64,000 nt of DNA from Eopsaltria australis (Eukaryota > Chordata > Aves > Passeriformes > Petroicidae): the NCBI GenBank assembly GCA_034509425.1, contig JAVTVJ010000121.1, positions 1,240,001-1,304,000 on the forward strand, given 5' to 3'. The notes under the pieces were generated by a model. It searched no databases. It was not told the origin of the DNA and worked only from the letters and a program-made list of their open reading frames with translations. The first letter of the stretch is position 1. Every line of letters begins with the position of its first letter. Both the position numbers and the translations under genes were made by a program. Positions 48,901-59,917 of the stretch are shown here, in pieces.

Positions 48901-51900
48901 TAAAAAATGACTTACCTTTTGGTTTTTAATGGAACATTTCAATGGTCATTCAATGACCTGTCTTTCTTCTGCCACGCTGCTTTAGCAATAAAAGCTGTTG
49001 CACTCTGTAAAAATAGCCTTCATATTAAACTGATGAGATGTTTGATCCAAAAAACCTCCCTGAAAACTTGCTTTGAATTTATGTTCAGCATTGATTTTCA
49101 CAGCCCTGGTTCAGAGGAAGCTTTGGCAATTAAAAGTATTCTGACTTCAAGGGACTGGGACCTTGACTTGTGCCCTTCTGCCATCCTCATTTGGAGGCTG
49201 ACAGTCCCCTGCATGCTGTATTAGGTACAAAAATCAGAACTTGCTGTAAACTGGTACTTTCATTCTGTGCAACTGGTCTCAAAAAAAGAGAAGAAAAATC
49301 CCCCTGACTTGAGCGGAAGAGAGAGAGAAAACTCAGTTTCTGCAAGCTCTGTTAAATAGTCATAATGCTGCCACCAAGACTCACTGTCCCCCTCAGCATG
49401 CATGGAGGTAAATGCTGATTCAGGGCCAGCTTTGTTGTCTTTGCTGCTGATCTTTACTGAATAGCAGTGATGATATCCTGCACTTCCAGAACTTCTGTCA
49501 GACCAGTAGAAATCCTGCATGAGTCAGAAATTCTTCCTTAATTAAGGGTTTCTGACCAGCTCTGACAGAATATCTAGTTCTGCAGCAAATTAGCAGTTCA
49601 TGAAGCTTCCTTCTGACATAAATGGCACATTAGGAAACATCCTTCCCTTTTTTAAAATATTCTAGACTGCCTGAAAGGAAGCACAAGTGTTGTTCTTTCT
49701 AATAACATGAGCTTTTTGTTTGGTTGGTTGTTTGGGGGCTGATTTTGATTTTACATGACTGTTGTCTTTTGTGTTATTTCCGAATCCTGTTTAAAATCCT
49801 TTCTATACTCTGCTTCAGCTTTCAATCACTGTGCTTTTATCTTACCAATTTCCAGGACAACTTTTTGTTCGTAAAGTTTGTTTGAAATTTGCTCTTCCAA
49901 TATCCTGCCCTGAGCTTCTTCACAAGTTCTTATCTTGTAACTTTCTTAATCCATCCAAAGCATTTCTGCTTTCGTTTGTTTTACATCAGCACACATTTAT
50001 AGAAGGTTAACAGTGACTACTTGGCCTCTACTCCCTATGCTGACCTAATCTGTGTATGGCTTGGTTACTACACACTTGTCCCCTGTATCAGTCCCTGGTG
50101 TTCTTCTGTTTTTATAAAGAAACAAATCTGGTCCATCTGAGAATGTGAGCTGAGCTGGCCTCCATTAATGCCACTCTCTTCCTCTTTATTATTGGATCGT
50201 TTGTAATTATTTACACTGTTTGGGTTTTGATCTCTTCTTGAATGATGTCATTTTGTGCCTTTTTCCCTCCCTTCAGTTTTTAAGCATGTGTGTGTGTGTG
50301 TGCATATCAGAAAATGACTAATTTTCACACAACAAAGCTCTCTGGCTTCTGCTCCCTGCTTTGTGCTGTTTCATCCTTACGTCCTCTTGATGTTGCTTCT
50401 TTATGTACCTGATTAGTCAGTTCCTTCTTAATTAAGGCTTTTCTACAGTTCATGGTTCTAGATTTCCTTATTTCTTGCATTCTTCTGCTTTTCGCTCTGA
50501 ACTTTTACAATCTGCCCACCCTGTGTATATAATCTTTCTGAATAGACAGCTGCCAATTGTCCTCTTGTCCTTTCAAAAAGAACAGCTTATACAGTGACTG
50601 CAGACTAACAATAAACTTAGATACTCGTACCTTATTTCTGTTAGATTATTTGGATTTTAAGTTTTGTTTGTTTGTGAGGTGCAAGAATATACTTTGAGGT
50701 CTGTATATTTTAAGCATCCTGCTACTGTGAAAACGACCTTGGCGTCTTTTTCTTTTGTAGCTCCCTTGCAAAGAATAGGTAAACTTGATCATTATTCTAT
50801 ATAAAACCTTATTTTTATTTTTTTTTTTCTTGCTCAGGTGACAAATGCTCATCAGGAGTCCTTAGAGAATCATGTGCGAGTGCAGGCTGCAGCCTTAGAT
50901 AGCTTTAGCGAAATGAACAGCTCCTTGACATCAGCATCCATAGACTTGCAGGTACATCTTCATAGCTGCTTCCCAGCTGCCAGCTGCCTTTTCTAACATG
51001 GATTTCAAAGCATACAGAAAACATGGATGACAGATACAGATTCTAACACTAAGCAAGACCATAAAGTACTGTCTTGGACATCTAAAGCACCTAATTTAGG
51101 AAACAAAGATAAAAAGTTCCAGAAGTTCCTGTGTTTATAAAAACCTTTAAAAAATAGTGTGCAATAAAGAGATGTAAAGATACTGATATGCAGCAGACTA
51201 ATACCACTAGTCATGTCTCTATGAAGGATCTAAGGTGAAAATGTGATTTGGTTTGTATAGTGCAAAATGGTGCATCTCCTGACTCAGTTCTGCCTTGGTG
51301 ACAGAAATGGAAGTGGCATGTTTGGATGCCAGATGCTTGTGAGATTTTACATACCTGTGAAATGCAGTGGGAGGGACGGGGTGGAAATGAATTTTCTCTT
51401 TTAAAGACTTCCAAATTCCCATGTATCTGAGCTGAACAACTTCTTGTCCCTGCTTTCTTGTATGTAACACCTGTTTTCAGTCCACTGTATATGTATGGCA
51501 TGGCCCTCAGAGAGAAGGGAAGATTATTCATACTGAAATGTACCCATGTTCCTTTTTTTTAAAATAGTGTTCCAGGACTTGATTTCACTGGGTACTCTCC
51601 TCATGGAAATACCTTCTAGCAACAACAAAAGCCTTAATTTTAAATGTTAAAACTTGCTAAACTGTTCACACTGCATTAATATGTCAGGAAGCTCTTTAAA
51701 TGTACTGTCTGTTTCATAATCTCTTGGCTATATTAATTCATATTATTCTGAGTTTTAATATATGCTTTGCCTCTTTCTTCTAGAAAACTCTAGTGGATGT
51801 TACATTGGAGAACACGGATATAAGGGAACAAATAAGGAATTTAAAACATACACATGAGCAATCTATGGAAAAGCTGAGAGAGAAGCAAAAGCAACTGGAA

Positions 51901-54900
51901 ACAGCACAAATTGAAAATCAGTTACTGAAGTTAAAGGTATGGTATATAAACTCCCCTAGAAACACTGCAGAGTAGGGACATTAGGTGGATATTAAATGAA
52001 TTCCTTGGCCTTATTTGTAAAGGGTTCTTCATTCTTCATGCCCTCGTCATGCCCTCGAGCTCACTTACTCCTGTGAATCAATACTGGTTTAATAACAAGG
52101 AATTTCAGCTGGCGACAGGCAGTCTTCCCATAGCATGGGATGTAACATAAGAGTCAGGGATGTTGACAGGTGAAAATTCAAACCATTAAATGGTTATTAG
52201 CATCCATTCCTATTAAGTGAAGGAATATTACAACTCTGCACATTGCTACATGAATTTCTTGGTGTTGAGTTTCTTTGGTATTGCACCATTTTTAATAGGT
52301 AATCTGTTAAGTCTTATGAGCATGTGGTCAGCAGATATGAGGTGTAGCAGTAAGCATCTTCAAAAGAGAATTTAGCTATTTCTTTTAAAGAAATGCAAGG
52401 AAATAAAACACAAACTGCAAGGTTTAATGTGACAGAAAGTTTGACCATGTTCTCTCCTCACCTGCCAAATGTACTCCTTTAACCTCAAAAAAACCAAGCC
52501 CATGAAAAACTCAAATAAAACAAACAAACCCCCCTTCTTCTGGAAACCTTTGTCTCAAAATTTCTCAAACGAGACTGATTTGAATATAGTACTGCATCAG
52601 AACTTGTCAAATTTTTTTAAAATTGTGATTTTTTTGGGTAAAATTTGTGAAATTAAGGTGACTGAAGCTATATTCATGTTTAATTTTGTCAGAGAAGGTA
52701 TTTCTTTTTGGCTGTTTTGCTAGTGACTAGCACTCATGCTTAATGATGAATGGTTAAACAAGAAAACTGAAGTGCATTTCATGTTTTGCTTTCCTCTCAC
52801 AGTGAAGCTTTATGGGCTATAAAAGTAGCTGTATTTTGCACCTCCTGTTGTCAGCAGGAAATAAAAAGAGAGAAAAACCAAGTAACAGAAGCAATGATGC
52901 AATTAAGATTTTAAACCAGAAATTTGGGCTTCACTGTAATATTAAGGACATGCCCCAGCAAGTCAGGGAAAGGTATGTCTGCTTCTAAGAGCAGGGAACT
53001 GCAGCTTAAGTCTCAGTTCAACTGAATGCATAAGGATTTGTTTATCTTCAAGCATGTCAAGCTCTGCAGAATCCATGCCTTGCATTTACACAGAAAAAGT
53101 GTAAATTTTGCCCTCAAACTTGCAGTTTTAGTACCAAGTTAGTGAATAAAATACCTCATTACTGTCTTTGCCAGTTAAATATAAAATTGTGTCTCAAAGG
53201 TGCCAAGACATCTTGGAATTCATTCTAGGGGTGGATGTGAGGATGGTGTGGAATCTGGGAGGTTAGTGTTGAAAAGCAGTAACTACTGTATCCCATGATT
53301 ACATTCTGGGTGGAGAACACCCCTGTGGGGCTTATTAAGGGGGTTTGTTTTATTCATCCATCTGTAATAACTTAGAGTGGAGATGTTGCTTAGGCATATT
53401 AGAACAGATACCTTGATGCATCCACTCTTTTATGTTTGTTTTTGCTGTCCTCATTGCTCAAGGTGTAAGGAAAGGAATGATGGAGATAAAAGGCAGAGAT
53501 CCTATTCCAGTTCAGTGAATCTTTAGGAATCTGGGGTTTAATAATTGGCTTTCTCTAAATGATATGATTCTTTCAGGCTTCCTGAAATGTGGAAGGTTCA
53601 TTTAACTCCATACCCTCTCATAAAGTGTAGGTCACTACCTGTGCCCCAGGGCTGGCCTAGGTGACATGAGAAAGGGGACAATTGCAGTACAAGTGGAGTC
53701 CTTCAGGGCTCATCCCTTTTCAAAGAATGAAATGCACTGTTGTTTTTTCTGCAGGGTACTAAGGAAGTTTGTTTCTGCCATGCAAGATGAACCCAAGGGT
53801 TTAGTAAACCTTTTGGTTCTTGAAATAGAAAAAAAAATCCAACCCAAACCCATAATCATCAGAACTCTGTGTTTTGTAGCTGTGTTAAGTGTGGTGATCA
53901 GTAGGGAACACTTTATTCCTCCTCTTCCTGTCACTTTTGTAGCACCCACAGCATTTCACTATAGCATTGGCTGATTCACAGCATCTCTAGGAGGAGAACT
54001 AAGTTCTGGAATAGCTGTTTTACTTCACTTTTATTGTGGTTTGCATAGTAGATGGGCTTAAACTGTGAATATCCTATCTGGTGTTTAATTACTGAGGGTG
54101 TGGTTCAGTCAGTGTTTTCAGCCAACAGCAGGAAATCCTGCCTCTGAATTGCCATTCTGCCCTCTTCCCTGTAGCTCTAGTAAAGTTTCTGATTCTCTTG
54201 TAAATTAACCCTTCCACCTACCTGAGAATTTTTATTTTAATTTTGGCTGTTTTTCTGCATGGTTACCCCAGTTCTTGTGCCTACACAAAGAGCAGAATGT
54301 GAAAAACCAGGAGAGAGCAGGGAGGGTACTGCAATAAAGTATTGGTTTGAATGCTCATGGTCATTTAGAAACAGGAGATCAGTCTACTCCATCTCTAGTC
54401 AGTGCTTCAGTAGAGCAGGGGGAGATAATATCATTTCAAAGGGGAAACAAACCAAGTGACCTGGGGGCTGTTATGGAAGGGTTCAGTAAAGAGCCGTGGC
54501 CTAATCTTGGATGAGCTAAATTCAGACAACATGGAACTTGATGGAATAGTAACTTCTACAGATTCAAATTATGTATATATTGTCTTGATGCAGATGGAAA
54601 CCTTTGCAGTGTCAGATTTATAATGAGGTGGAGCTTAACTTCAGACTCTTATTTTCTCATCATGTGAACTCTCTTCCTCCTGCTGCCAGCAATACTGTAC
54701 TTACTGATGGGTCAACCTTCTTCTCTCATAGGTGGAATCATCACAGGAAGCCAATGCTGAAGTCATGAGAGAGATGACGAGAAAGCTGTATAGTCAGTTT
54801 GAGGAAAAAATGCGAGAAGAGGAACAGAAACACAAGGCTGAGAAAGACATGCTCCTGGTATGTCCAGCCAGTCTTTAAGAGCTGTGCTTAGCCTGGGTGT

Positions 54901-57900
54901 CGTTTCTCAGTCACTTCATAGCCCGGAGTTGATGCGTGTTCCTTCACTTTTGTCTCTGTGACTAGCTGTGCCATAGTTACTAAACTTTCCAAACTTTTGA
55001 GGTTGTAGGACTCAGAAAAACATATGTGCAAACATAATAATGTCAATGATAATGCAGATTTCAAAATCTGAAATAGGGCAAGTAAGTTTTTTTAACTTCT
55101 GATTCTCTAAAAAAGAAAAATGCAATGTCCAATTTTAAGTAACAGTTTAAGAAGGAGAGAGAGAATTACTTCACTGGATGCTACTGGAGCAAGAACACTC
55201 CTGTCTCCCAATTTCCTTCCACCCCTAAATTGAACTTTTCTATGAGCAGTCAGTTATTGCATTTTTTTAAATGATAGAGTCAGATAATGACAGAGATTGA
55301 AGATGGGTGTTCCTTTTTATTCATATTGCTTTACATGTGAGGAAAGTATAAAGCTGCAAACTATGGTGTTTAGAAAGCTGTCTTCTGCAGCAGCATGTTT
55401 TTCTCACGCTGTTATTTAAGAGCATCCTCAGAAGGGAAGTCAGCTATCTAAGAAATGGGTAAAAGTTTATCTTGGATTGTCATAATGATGCTTTTCTAAT
55501 ACTTGTGTATTTCAAAGTACCCCCAATCTTTTGCTCTGTATAATTCACATTTAAGGTCATAACTCTTCCAGATTTATGAGCAGGAGTAGTGAAAAGCTTT
55601 GAGCTCTTTAAGAGCTTTTAGCCTGGCTCTGTAGCTGAAAAGAAGAAGAAATATTCCTCATTAATATATTAGATGCTAATGTGACTGTAAATATTCTTAT
55701 TTGTAGGAGGAAACAAATCGGCTTCTGAAGGCCATTGAGGAGGCAAATAAGAAGATGCAGATTACAGAAATAAGCATACAGGAGAGGGACCAGAGAATTG
55801 GAGAGCTGGACCGGCTGATTGAACGCATGGAAGAGGTATGAGAGCTGATTGCTGCCCTGAGAGGAATTGCACAAGTGCATGAAGGAAATGTCACTTGTTG
55901 CTCTGATGCTGCTTAGTTCCTTGCTCAGTGACATAGCATTGCTGCTTGCATCTTAGTTACTGTGTTCATATCAGTAAATGCACCTGGATTGCTATAGAGA
56001 CATTGTGATGAGGAGGTGGTTCTGTCTTTCTGGTGGTCCTAAGGTGTCAGCATTTATTTAGGAAATGAACCATTATTTTGAAGAGAGAATTTGCAAATCA
56101 TTCAGTGTCCCTTCAGTGTGCAAAGTCTCCTAAGCCTAATCATAACTGACCCAGAGTCTCTTAGAAATGTTGTGGTCCATGAAGTGCACAGAGCTCTGTC
56201 TGGAGATGGGTGAGAAGCTGATGGAGAACCCACAGGCCAGGATTAAAGGGAGGGCAGGGACAGATGGCATTAGTGTGGGGACTACGCACCCAGGAAGACT
56301 GAAAGAATGAGGCCCTTTACAGACAATGGGAGCAGCCTCTTGTTCATAAGCCCTGGCTCTCATGGGGATTTTCAACCACCAGGCATCATTTGGAGGGACA
56401 ACACAGCAGAGCATAAGCAATCCAAGTTCCTGGAACGTGTTGATGATAACTTCCCTCTCCAGTTGACAGAGGAGCCAGTGAGGAGAGGTGCTGTTCTGGA
56501 CCTTGTTCTCACGAACAATGAGCTGCTGGGGAATGTGAAGCTCAAGGGCAGCCTTGGCTGCAGTGACTATGAAATGGTCTTGGCTGTACTTTGGCATTTC
56601 TCATTTCATTCAATAGCAGACATCTCTTTATCTTTGGGGACTTGTGCCTCACTATCTCAAACACAGAAACACAGAGTGTTTTAGTCAGCGGAAGGAGTAA
56701 AATCTTCTCTTACAATAGAAGTGGATTTTTTCACCAATTTTACTTTAGTGTAGTACATATTTAATATCAGTATCTACTGAGAAATAAGTTTTTATAAGCC
56801 AGTCTTTTTGGCTTATAGTCTAATGTGGATTGAGCTCCTTTTGTCTAATGCTTGCAAATCCATTGGTAGAATTAGTGATTACACTGAGAAATCACTCAGC
56901 TTAATATGCTCCTGTAGTGGCTCCATTAACTTCATCTGGGCTTCAGCCTACAACTTTTAAGTATTATGCAGTGAGTGTAGGATTGCAGTACAGTTCACAA
57001 GTACAGATGAGTTCCTTCCCATTAGTTCTTTAATCTGCTCTTACCTGGCTGATACTTGCCCAGTGAGACTGAATACCTCTTAAATTCCCATTAGGGTGGA
57101 TAACACACTTACACTTCTCTGTTAACTTGTTTGACTCAGTCCCCAAGTCCTCATAAATCTTCACAAGCATTGTGCTGGTGGGCACTTAAAAATAAACAGG
57201 AATACTCTGGGGGAAGAAAATGCAGCAAAACATTTTATCTCAGCCTTAGATGAGGAGATCTTTTTGGAGTGATAATGTGGACAATTTGACATTTATGAAG
57301 TTAAACATTTTGATGACTCATCTTTTTTATTGAAAAAATTCAGTTTCAAGTACAGCCGTACATCTTCAAATAGGAAATTGAAAACTGGTCTTATTTCCAT
57401 GCATAGCTGGGAAATTGATTTTGTTATTATGTATTTTGTGCTCCTTGGCTATAGGAAATGCATGAATTTTGTTTAATCAGCTTCTATTTTAATTTCACAA
57501 ATGATGTTTTGAATTGCAATGAAATAAGCTTTGTGAAGCCTTTACATTTTGGTACATGGAGAACTGAAAGATAACTTTTCTTGTTTAGGAACGTCACCAG
57601 CTGCAAAAACAACTTGAATTAAATGAAAAACAAATATCTGGAGCAAAATCTGAAAACAACAGTGAAAGGTGAGATATGACTTGTCTGTGGAACTTCTGGT
57701 ATTGCTAGGAAACTCCAGGGGTTTCTTTGTTTTTGAAGAAATCTGAATTTTGCCTTTTCTAACTTTAAAACTGCAGTCTGGTAGGGGTTGTCCATGTGAA
57801 TGTATGTTTATTTGAATGTAAAATATCAAGACAATTATTTTTTGCAACCAAGACCACCTTCATGCATCTTTTCTGAAAAGTTGTTTGCAAATGTGCAGAG

Positions 57901-59917
57901 TCCATTGTAGATGGAACAAGCTGTGACATATCTGTGGCTTGCATTTTTCTTAAATCTGCATTCCAGAATTCAGAGGAGTATGATCCTGACTATGTATACT
58001 TTCACTAGCTAAACTCAAAGGCTTATATGACACTGCTTGAGTGGGTAAAGATAAATTATAACCAGAGACTGAATAATTGTATTTGATTACTACTTATGGT
58101 ACTGTGGCACCCAGAAATTCAGTTTTAAGGTATTTGGCATCCTACTGTTCTTTGGGAAGCATAAACATAAAAGGAGGTCCCTGCTGAGAGCTTCTCAGTG
58201 CCTTGTATTGATTTGTGACCAGCTTCTCTGGTTTCAGGGTAAGAATGGCTTTTCACAGCAGCCTGTTAAAATAATAACTTCAAGAGAACAGATGTCGCTC
58301 GCATACAACATAGAATACAGAGATGAAAGATAATTACTGTTTTTCTTCACCTTTGAATAACACAGACTCTTCTCGCTTCAGTGAATCCTTTCCAGCGTGA
58401 AAAGTTACACTACAGTAAAAAGGGGAAAGGCAATGTTCAGGCAGGAATTTGTGCAATGCAAGCAAGCTCACAGTTGCCATCTATGCTACGCAAGCAATGA
58501 ATCCATGTCAGATGATACTGGTTGGTTCTTTAGTTGTCTTTACCTGTCTGTACCTTATCAGACACTCGAGCTCCACCTTAGAAAGGATGTCTGTTCCATT
58601 CCTCCATTGCTATCAATGCTTAAGATCCTGACTCTTCCAATGAGATACAAAATATGCTATAATTGCAATCAAAATATAAATTGAAGTTTTGTGAGACCTT
58701 AATATGCACAACTGAAAAACTTGCAGCAATGCTTTGAATTTTTTGAGTTCTTGTCAAAGTACTGCAGTTACATTTCTGCAGAGTACTTCACTGTTAATAG
58801 AGACTCTTTTGGGGGGAAGCAGCATACAATTTAGTCATTCACTGGAATCACGTCTTACAGTTTGCCATCTGCTGCTTTGTCTTAGAATGGTTTTTCTACT
58901 TGCAGCTTTAACAGTTTTTTTTCTGCTGTGCACAGACCAAGATGAAAAAATCCTTTCTGTTTTTGATTCCCCTCCTCTTGTTCTCAATTTCTGTCCAGTC
59001 CTGAACCTAGGTGTACAGCAGTTCATTTTGTAAGCAAGTGGTTGCTTTCTTCGACAAATTTTAAGAATCGGACATTCAGATAAAAACAGAGACTCCTATG
59101 GCGAAAGAGACAAAATGTTATGGGATACCTTCACTCCTGTTTCCTTGCATATTCTAAAGCCACTTTTCTGACAAGCTGACAACGAACTTGTGGCAGGAGT
59201 TCTGTGGGTGTTCACTTTCTATATTAAACACATATGAAGAAATTCAGAATCAATCTGAAGAGTTGTATGCACAAATTGAAACCATTCATAGCATTCCTGC
59301 TGACTGTTGAGGAGTTAATACTATTCCAGTTAGCATTTTTCTGCTGTTGTCAGCTCTGCCAAATTCTTGACTCAAGGCTCCCCTGCAGTAAGACAGCTTT
59401 GAAAGCAGACCTGCTTCCTGCCTTTTGTTTAGCATACATTTCCAAAATATTTGCAGGTAGGCAATAGTAAGTCAGGCTAAATGTGTCTCTCTAAAGCTAA
59501 AGATCTAGTTGTCTAAAAGCCTTTGACTTAAAGGAAAACACATCTTGAGATGAGTTTTGTCACATTGTTTAATTGTCAGCACTTCAGACTCTGAGTAAGC
59601 ACGTCAGTATGCAAGACAAAGGTGAGTTAACTTGGGTGGAGACTGCCAGTTGGACTAAAATCACATTAAAATGTACTTTGGACAATTTGACATCTGTCAG
59701 TGCAATGTGACTTGCCTGTCCAGATTTATGGTGGATTGTGGGGCTTGTTCTTGTTCTGTTTATACTGCATAGCTCCCCACTTCCAGGCTTGATGCTTGCA
59801 TGTTTTGCCAGGTCGCAGCATTTGGAGGAGGTAGCAGCCAGCCTGAGAGAGCGGATCAAGCACCTGGATGACATGGTCCACTGCCAGCAGAAGAAAGTCA
59901 AGCATATGGTTGAGGAG
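30870..59917 (+). CDS. MYZAP: MYZAP (myocardial zonula adherens protein), exons 1-10, 3' partial
   Basis: Ten exons join in one frame: 30870-30953, 36754-36843, 45897-46055, 48366-48458, 50838-50951, 51784-51936, 54732-54857, 55707-55835, 57589-57668 and 59812-59917. They encode 378 residues; mammalian MYZAP has about 466, so roughly 90 remain downstream. Identification rests on NVCRLRLTVPP, the block MVVYGWSADQLKEEMNYIKE and its continuation VRATLEKVRKKMYGEYDEM, and RIKHLDDMVHCQQKKVK near the end. After a basic, low-complexity N-terminus the protein is almost all coiled coil. From family knowledge, it sits at cardiac intercalated discs and other adherens junctions, binds desmoplakin and ZO-1, and promotes Rho/SRF signalling. 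In mammals the downstream neighbour is POLR2M, with readthrough (GCOM1); that region is outside the window. All splice sites are GT-AG. Confidence 0.96.
30954..36753 (+). other. MYZAP: MYZAP intron 1, 5.8 kb
   Basis: Phase 0 intron. The first 70 bp remain in the CpG island and include a G-quadruplex motif at 30960-30984 and a (TTTC)4 tract at 31061-31077. The rest is AT-rich, and no other feature was recognised. Confidence 0.85.
30960..30984 (+). promoter_or_regulatory. G-quadruplex motif at MYZAP exon 1 donor
   Basis: Four G tracts of three or more (30960-30963, 30970-30972, 30974-30976, 30981-30984) with loops of 6, 1 and 4 nt fit the standard G3+N1-7 pattern. It starts seven bases after the exon and is on the transcribed RNA sense, so it could form in the pre-mRNA. 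Confidence 0.7.
36754..36843 (+). CDS. MYZAP: MYZAP exon 2
   Basis: 30 codons, phase 0, acceptor gttcttctttcag and a consensus donor gtaagt. It encodes MNVCRLRLTVPPDEVSQPEQ then GPKEAERKKS. The first codon is itself ATG and could act as an alternative start if another first exon were used. Confidence 0.95.
44918..44939. promoter_or_regulatory. Inverted AGGTCAG half-site pair
   Basis: AGGTCAG, eight bases, then CTGACCT. Each arm contains a nuclear-receptor half site (AGGTCA), but the wide spacing fits no standard response element well. Weak candidate only. Confidence 0.25.
45377..45405. repeat. 16-bp tandem duplication
   Basis: ttaaggaaccctgccc is followed directly by ttaaggaaccctt, giving about 1.8 copies. 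Confidence 0.8.
45897..46055 (+). CDS. MYZAP: MYZAP exon 3
   Basis: 53 codons, phase 0, acceptor tttatttttag and donor gtgagt. It encodes ELYHVPNGMSPGKLSHGMVY, then GVVHRTDNNHKREMVVYGW and the start of the coiled coil (SADQLKEEMNYIKE). VVYGW is diagnostic of the family. Confidence 0.97.
46056..48365 (+). other. MYZAP: MYZAP intron 3, 2.3 kb
   Basis: Phase 0 intron. The middle (about 46.6-47.6 kb) is richer in GC than the neighbouring introns and ends in a TGTGCC hexamer array. An extremely AT-rich patch follows at about 48000-48112. No exon was recognised. Confidence 0.85.
47394..47422. repeat. (TGTGCC)n hexanucleotide array
   Basis: Four to five units of gtgcct ending in gtgcgtgggg, in MYZAP intron 3. 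Confidence 0.9.
48366..48458 (+). CDS. MYZAP: MYZAP exon 4
   Basis: 31 codons, phase 0, acceptor ctgacaccag and donor gtaagt. It encodes VRATLEKVRKKMYGEYDEMK then RKIQQLTNELK, a highly conserved coiled-coil segment. Confidence 0.97.
48459..50837 (+). other. MYZAP: MYZAP intron 4, 2.4 kb
   Basis: Phase 0 intron. It has a short (TG)7 tract at 50288-50302 and a T-rich 3' end (ttatttttattttttttttcttgctcag). Nothing else seen. Confidence 0.85.
50838..50951 (+). CDS. MYZAP: MYZAP exon 5
   Basis: 38 codons, phase 0, acceptor tttcttgctcag and donor gtacat. It encodes VTNAHQESLENHVRVQAAAL then DSFSEMNSSLTSASIDLQ. Confidence 0.95.
50952..51783 (+). other. MYZAP: MYZAP intron 5, 832 bp
   Basis: Phase 0 intron. 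Open frames on the minus strand here lack any recognisable similarity. Confidence 0.85.
51784..51936 (+). CDS. MYZAP: MYZAP exon 6
   Basis: 51 codons, phase 0, acceptor cctctttcttctag and donor gtatgg. It encodes KTLVDVTLENTDIREQIRNL and later MEKLREKQKQLETAQIENQL. Confidence 0.97.
51937..54731 (+). other. MYZAP: MYZAP intron 6, 2.8 kb
   Basis: Phase 0 intron. An 11-bp direct duplication (tcatgccctcg twice) lies at about 52036. No other feature recognised. Confidence 0.85.
54732..54857 (+). CDS. MYZAP: MYZAP exon 7
   Basis: 42 codons, phase 0, acceptor cttctctcatag and donor gtatgt. It encodes VESSQEANAEVMREMTRKLY then SQFEEKMREEEQKHKAEKD. Confidence 0.97.
54858..55706 (+). other. MYZAP: MYZAP intron 7, 849 bp
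   Basis: Phase 0 intron; nothing else seen. Confidence 0.85.
55707..55835 (+). CDS. MYZAP: MYZAP exon 8
   Basis: 43 codons, phase 0, acceptor cttatttgtag and donor gtatga. It encodes EETNRLLKAIEEANKKMQIT then ERDQRIGELDRLIERMEE. Confidence 0.97.
55836..57588 (+). other. MYZAP: MYZAP intron 8, 1.75 kb
   Basis: Phase 0 intron that contains the CR1 LINE fragment at about 56230-56590. Confidence 0.85.
56230..56590 (+). mobile_element. CR1 LINE fragment (ORF2 endonuclease part)
   Basis: Frame + from 56307 reads peptides typical of the CR1 endonuclease C-terminal part: GDFQPPGIIWRDNTAEHKQS, then LERVDDNF, EEPVRRGAVLDLVLTNNE and GNVKLKGSLGCSDYEMV. Nucleotide similarity seems to start slightly upstream (ggattaaaggg). 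About 90 codons are still open, but the usual GDFN is GDFQ and the usual SDHE is SDYE, so two catalytic-site positions are changed. It is a 5'- and 3'-truncated fossil in sense orientation within MYZAP intron 8. CR1 is the dominant LINE of birds and other sauropsids, which supports an avian source. Confidence 0.92.
57589..57668 (+). CDS. MYZAP: MYZAP exon 9
   Basis: 80 nt, 26 codons plus AG, acceptor cttttcttgtttag and donor gtgaga. ERHQLQKQLELNEKQISGAK then SENNSE. Its second half is poorly conserved relative to the mammalian protein as I recall it, while its ends fit. It is too short to stand out as a long open frame. Confidence 0.9.
57669..59811 (+). other. MYZAP: MYZAP intron 9, 2.1 kb
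   Basis: Phase 2 intron. No exon or named repeat was seen. Confidence 0.85.
59812..59917 (+). CDS. MYZAP: MYZAP exon 10
   Basis: 106 nt. The first base completes the Arg codon, then SQHLEEVAASLRERIKHLDD and MVHCQQKKVKHMVEE. Acceptor catgttttgccag, donor gtgaga. It is the last coding exon of the gene inside the window. Confidence 0.96.

Noticed and set aside
56136..56597. 153-codon minus-strand open frame
   Set aside because: It is the antisense shadow of the CR1 fragment, whose coding sense is the + strand.
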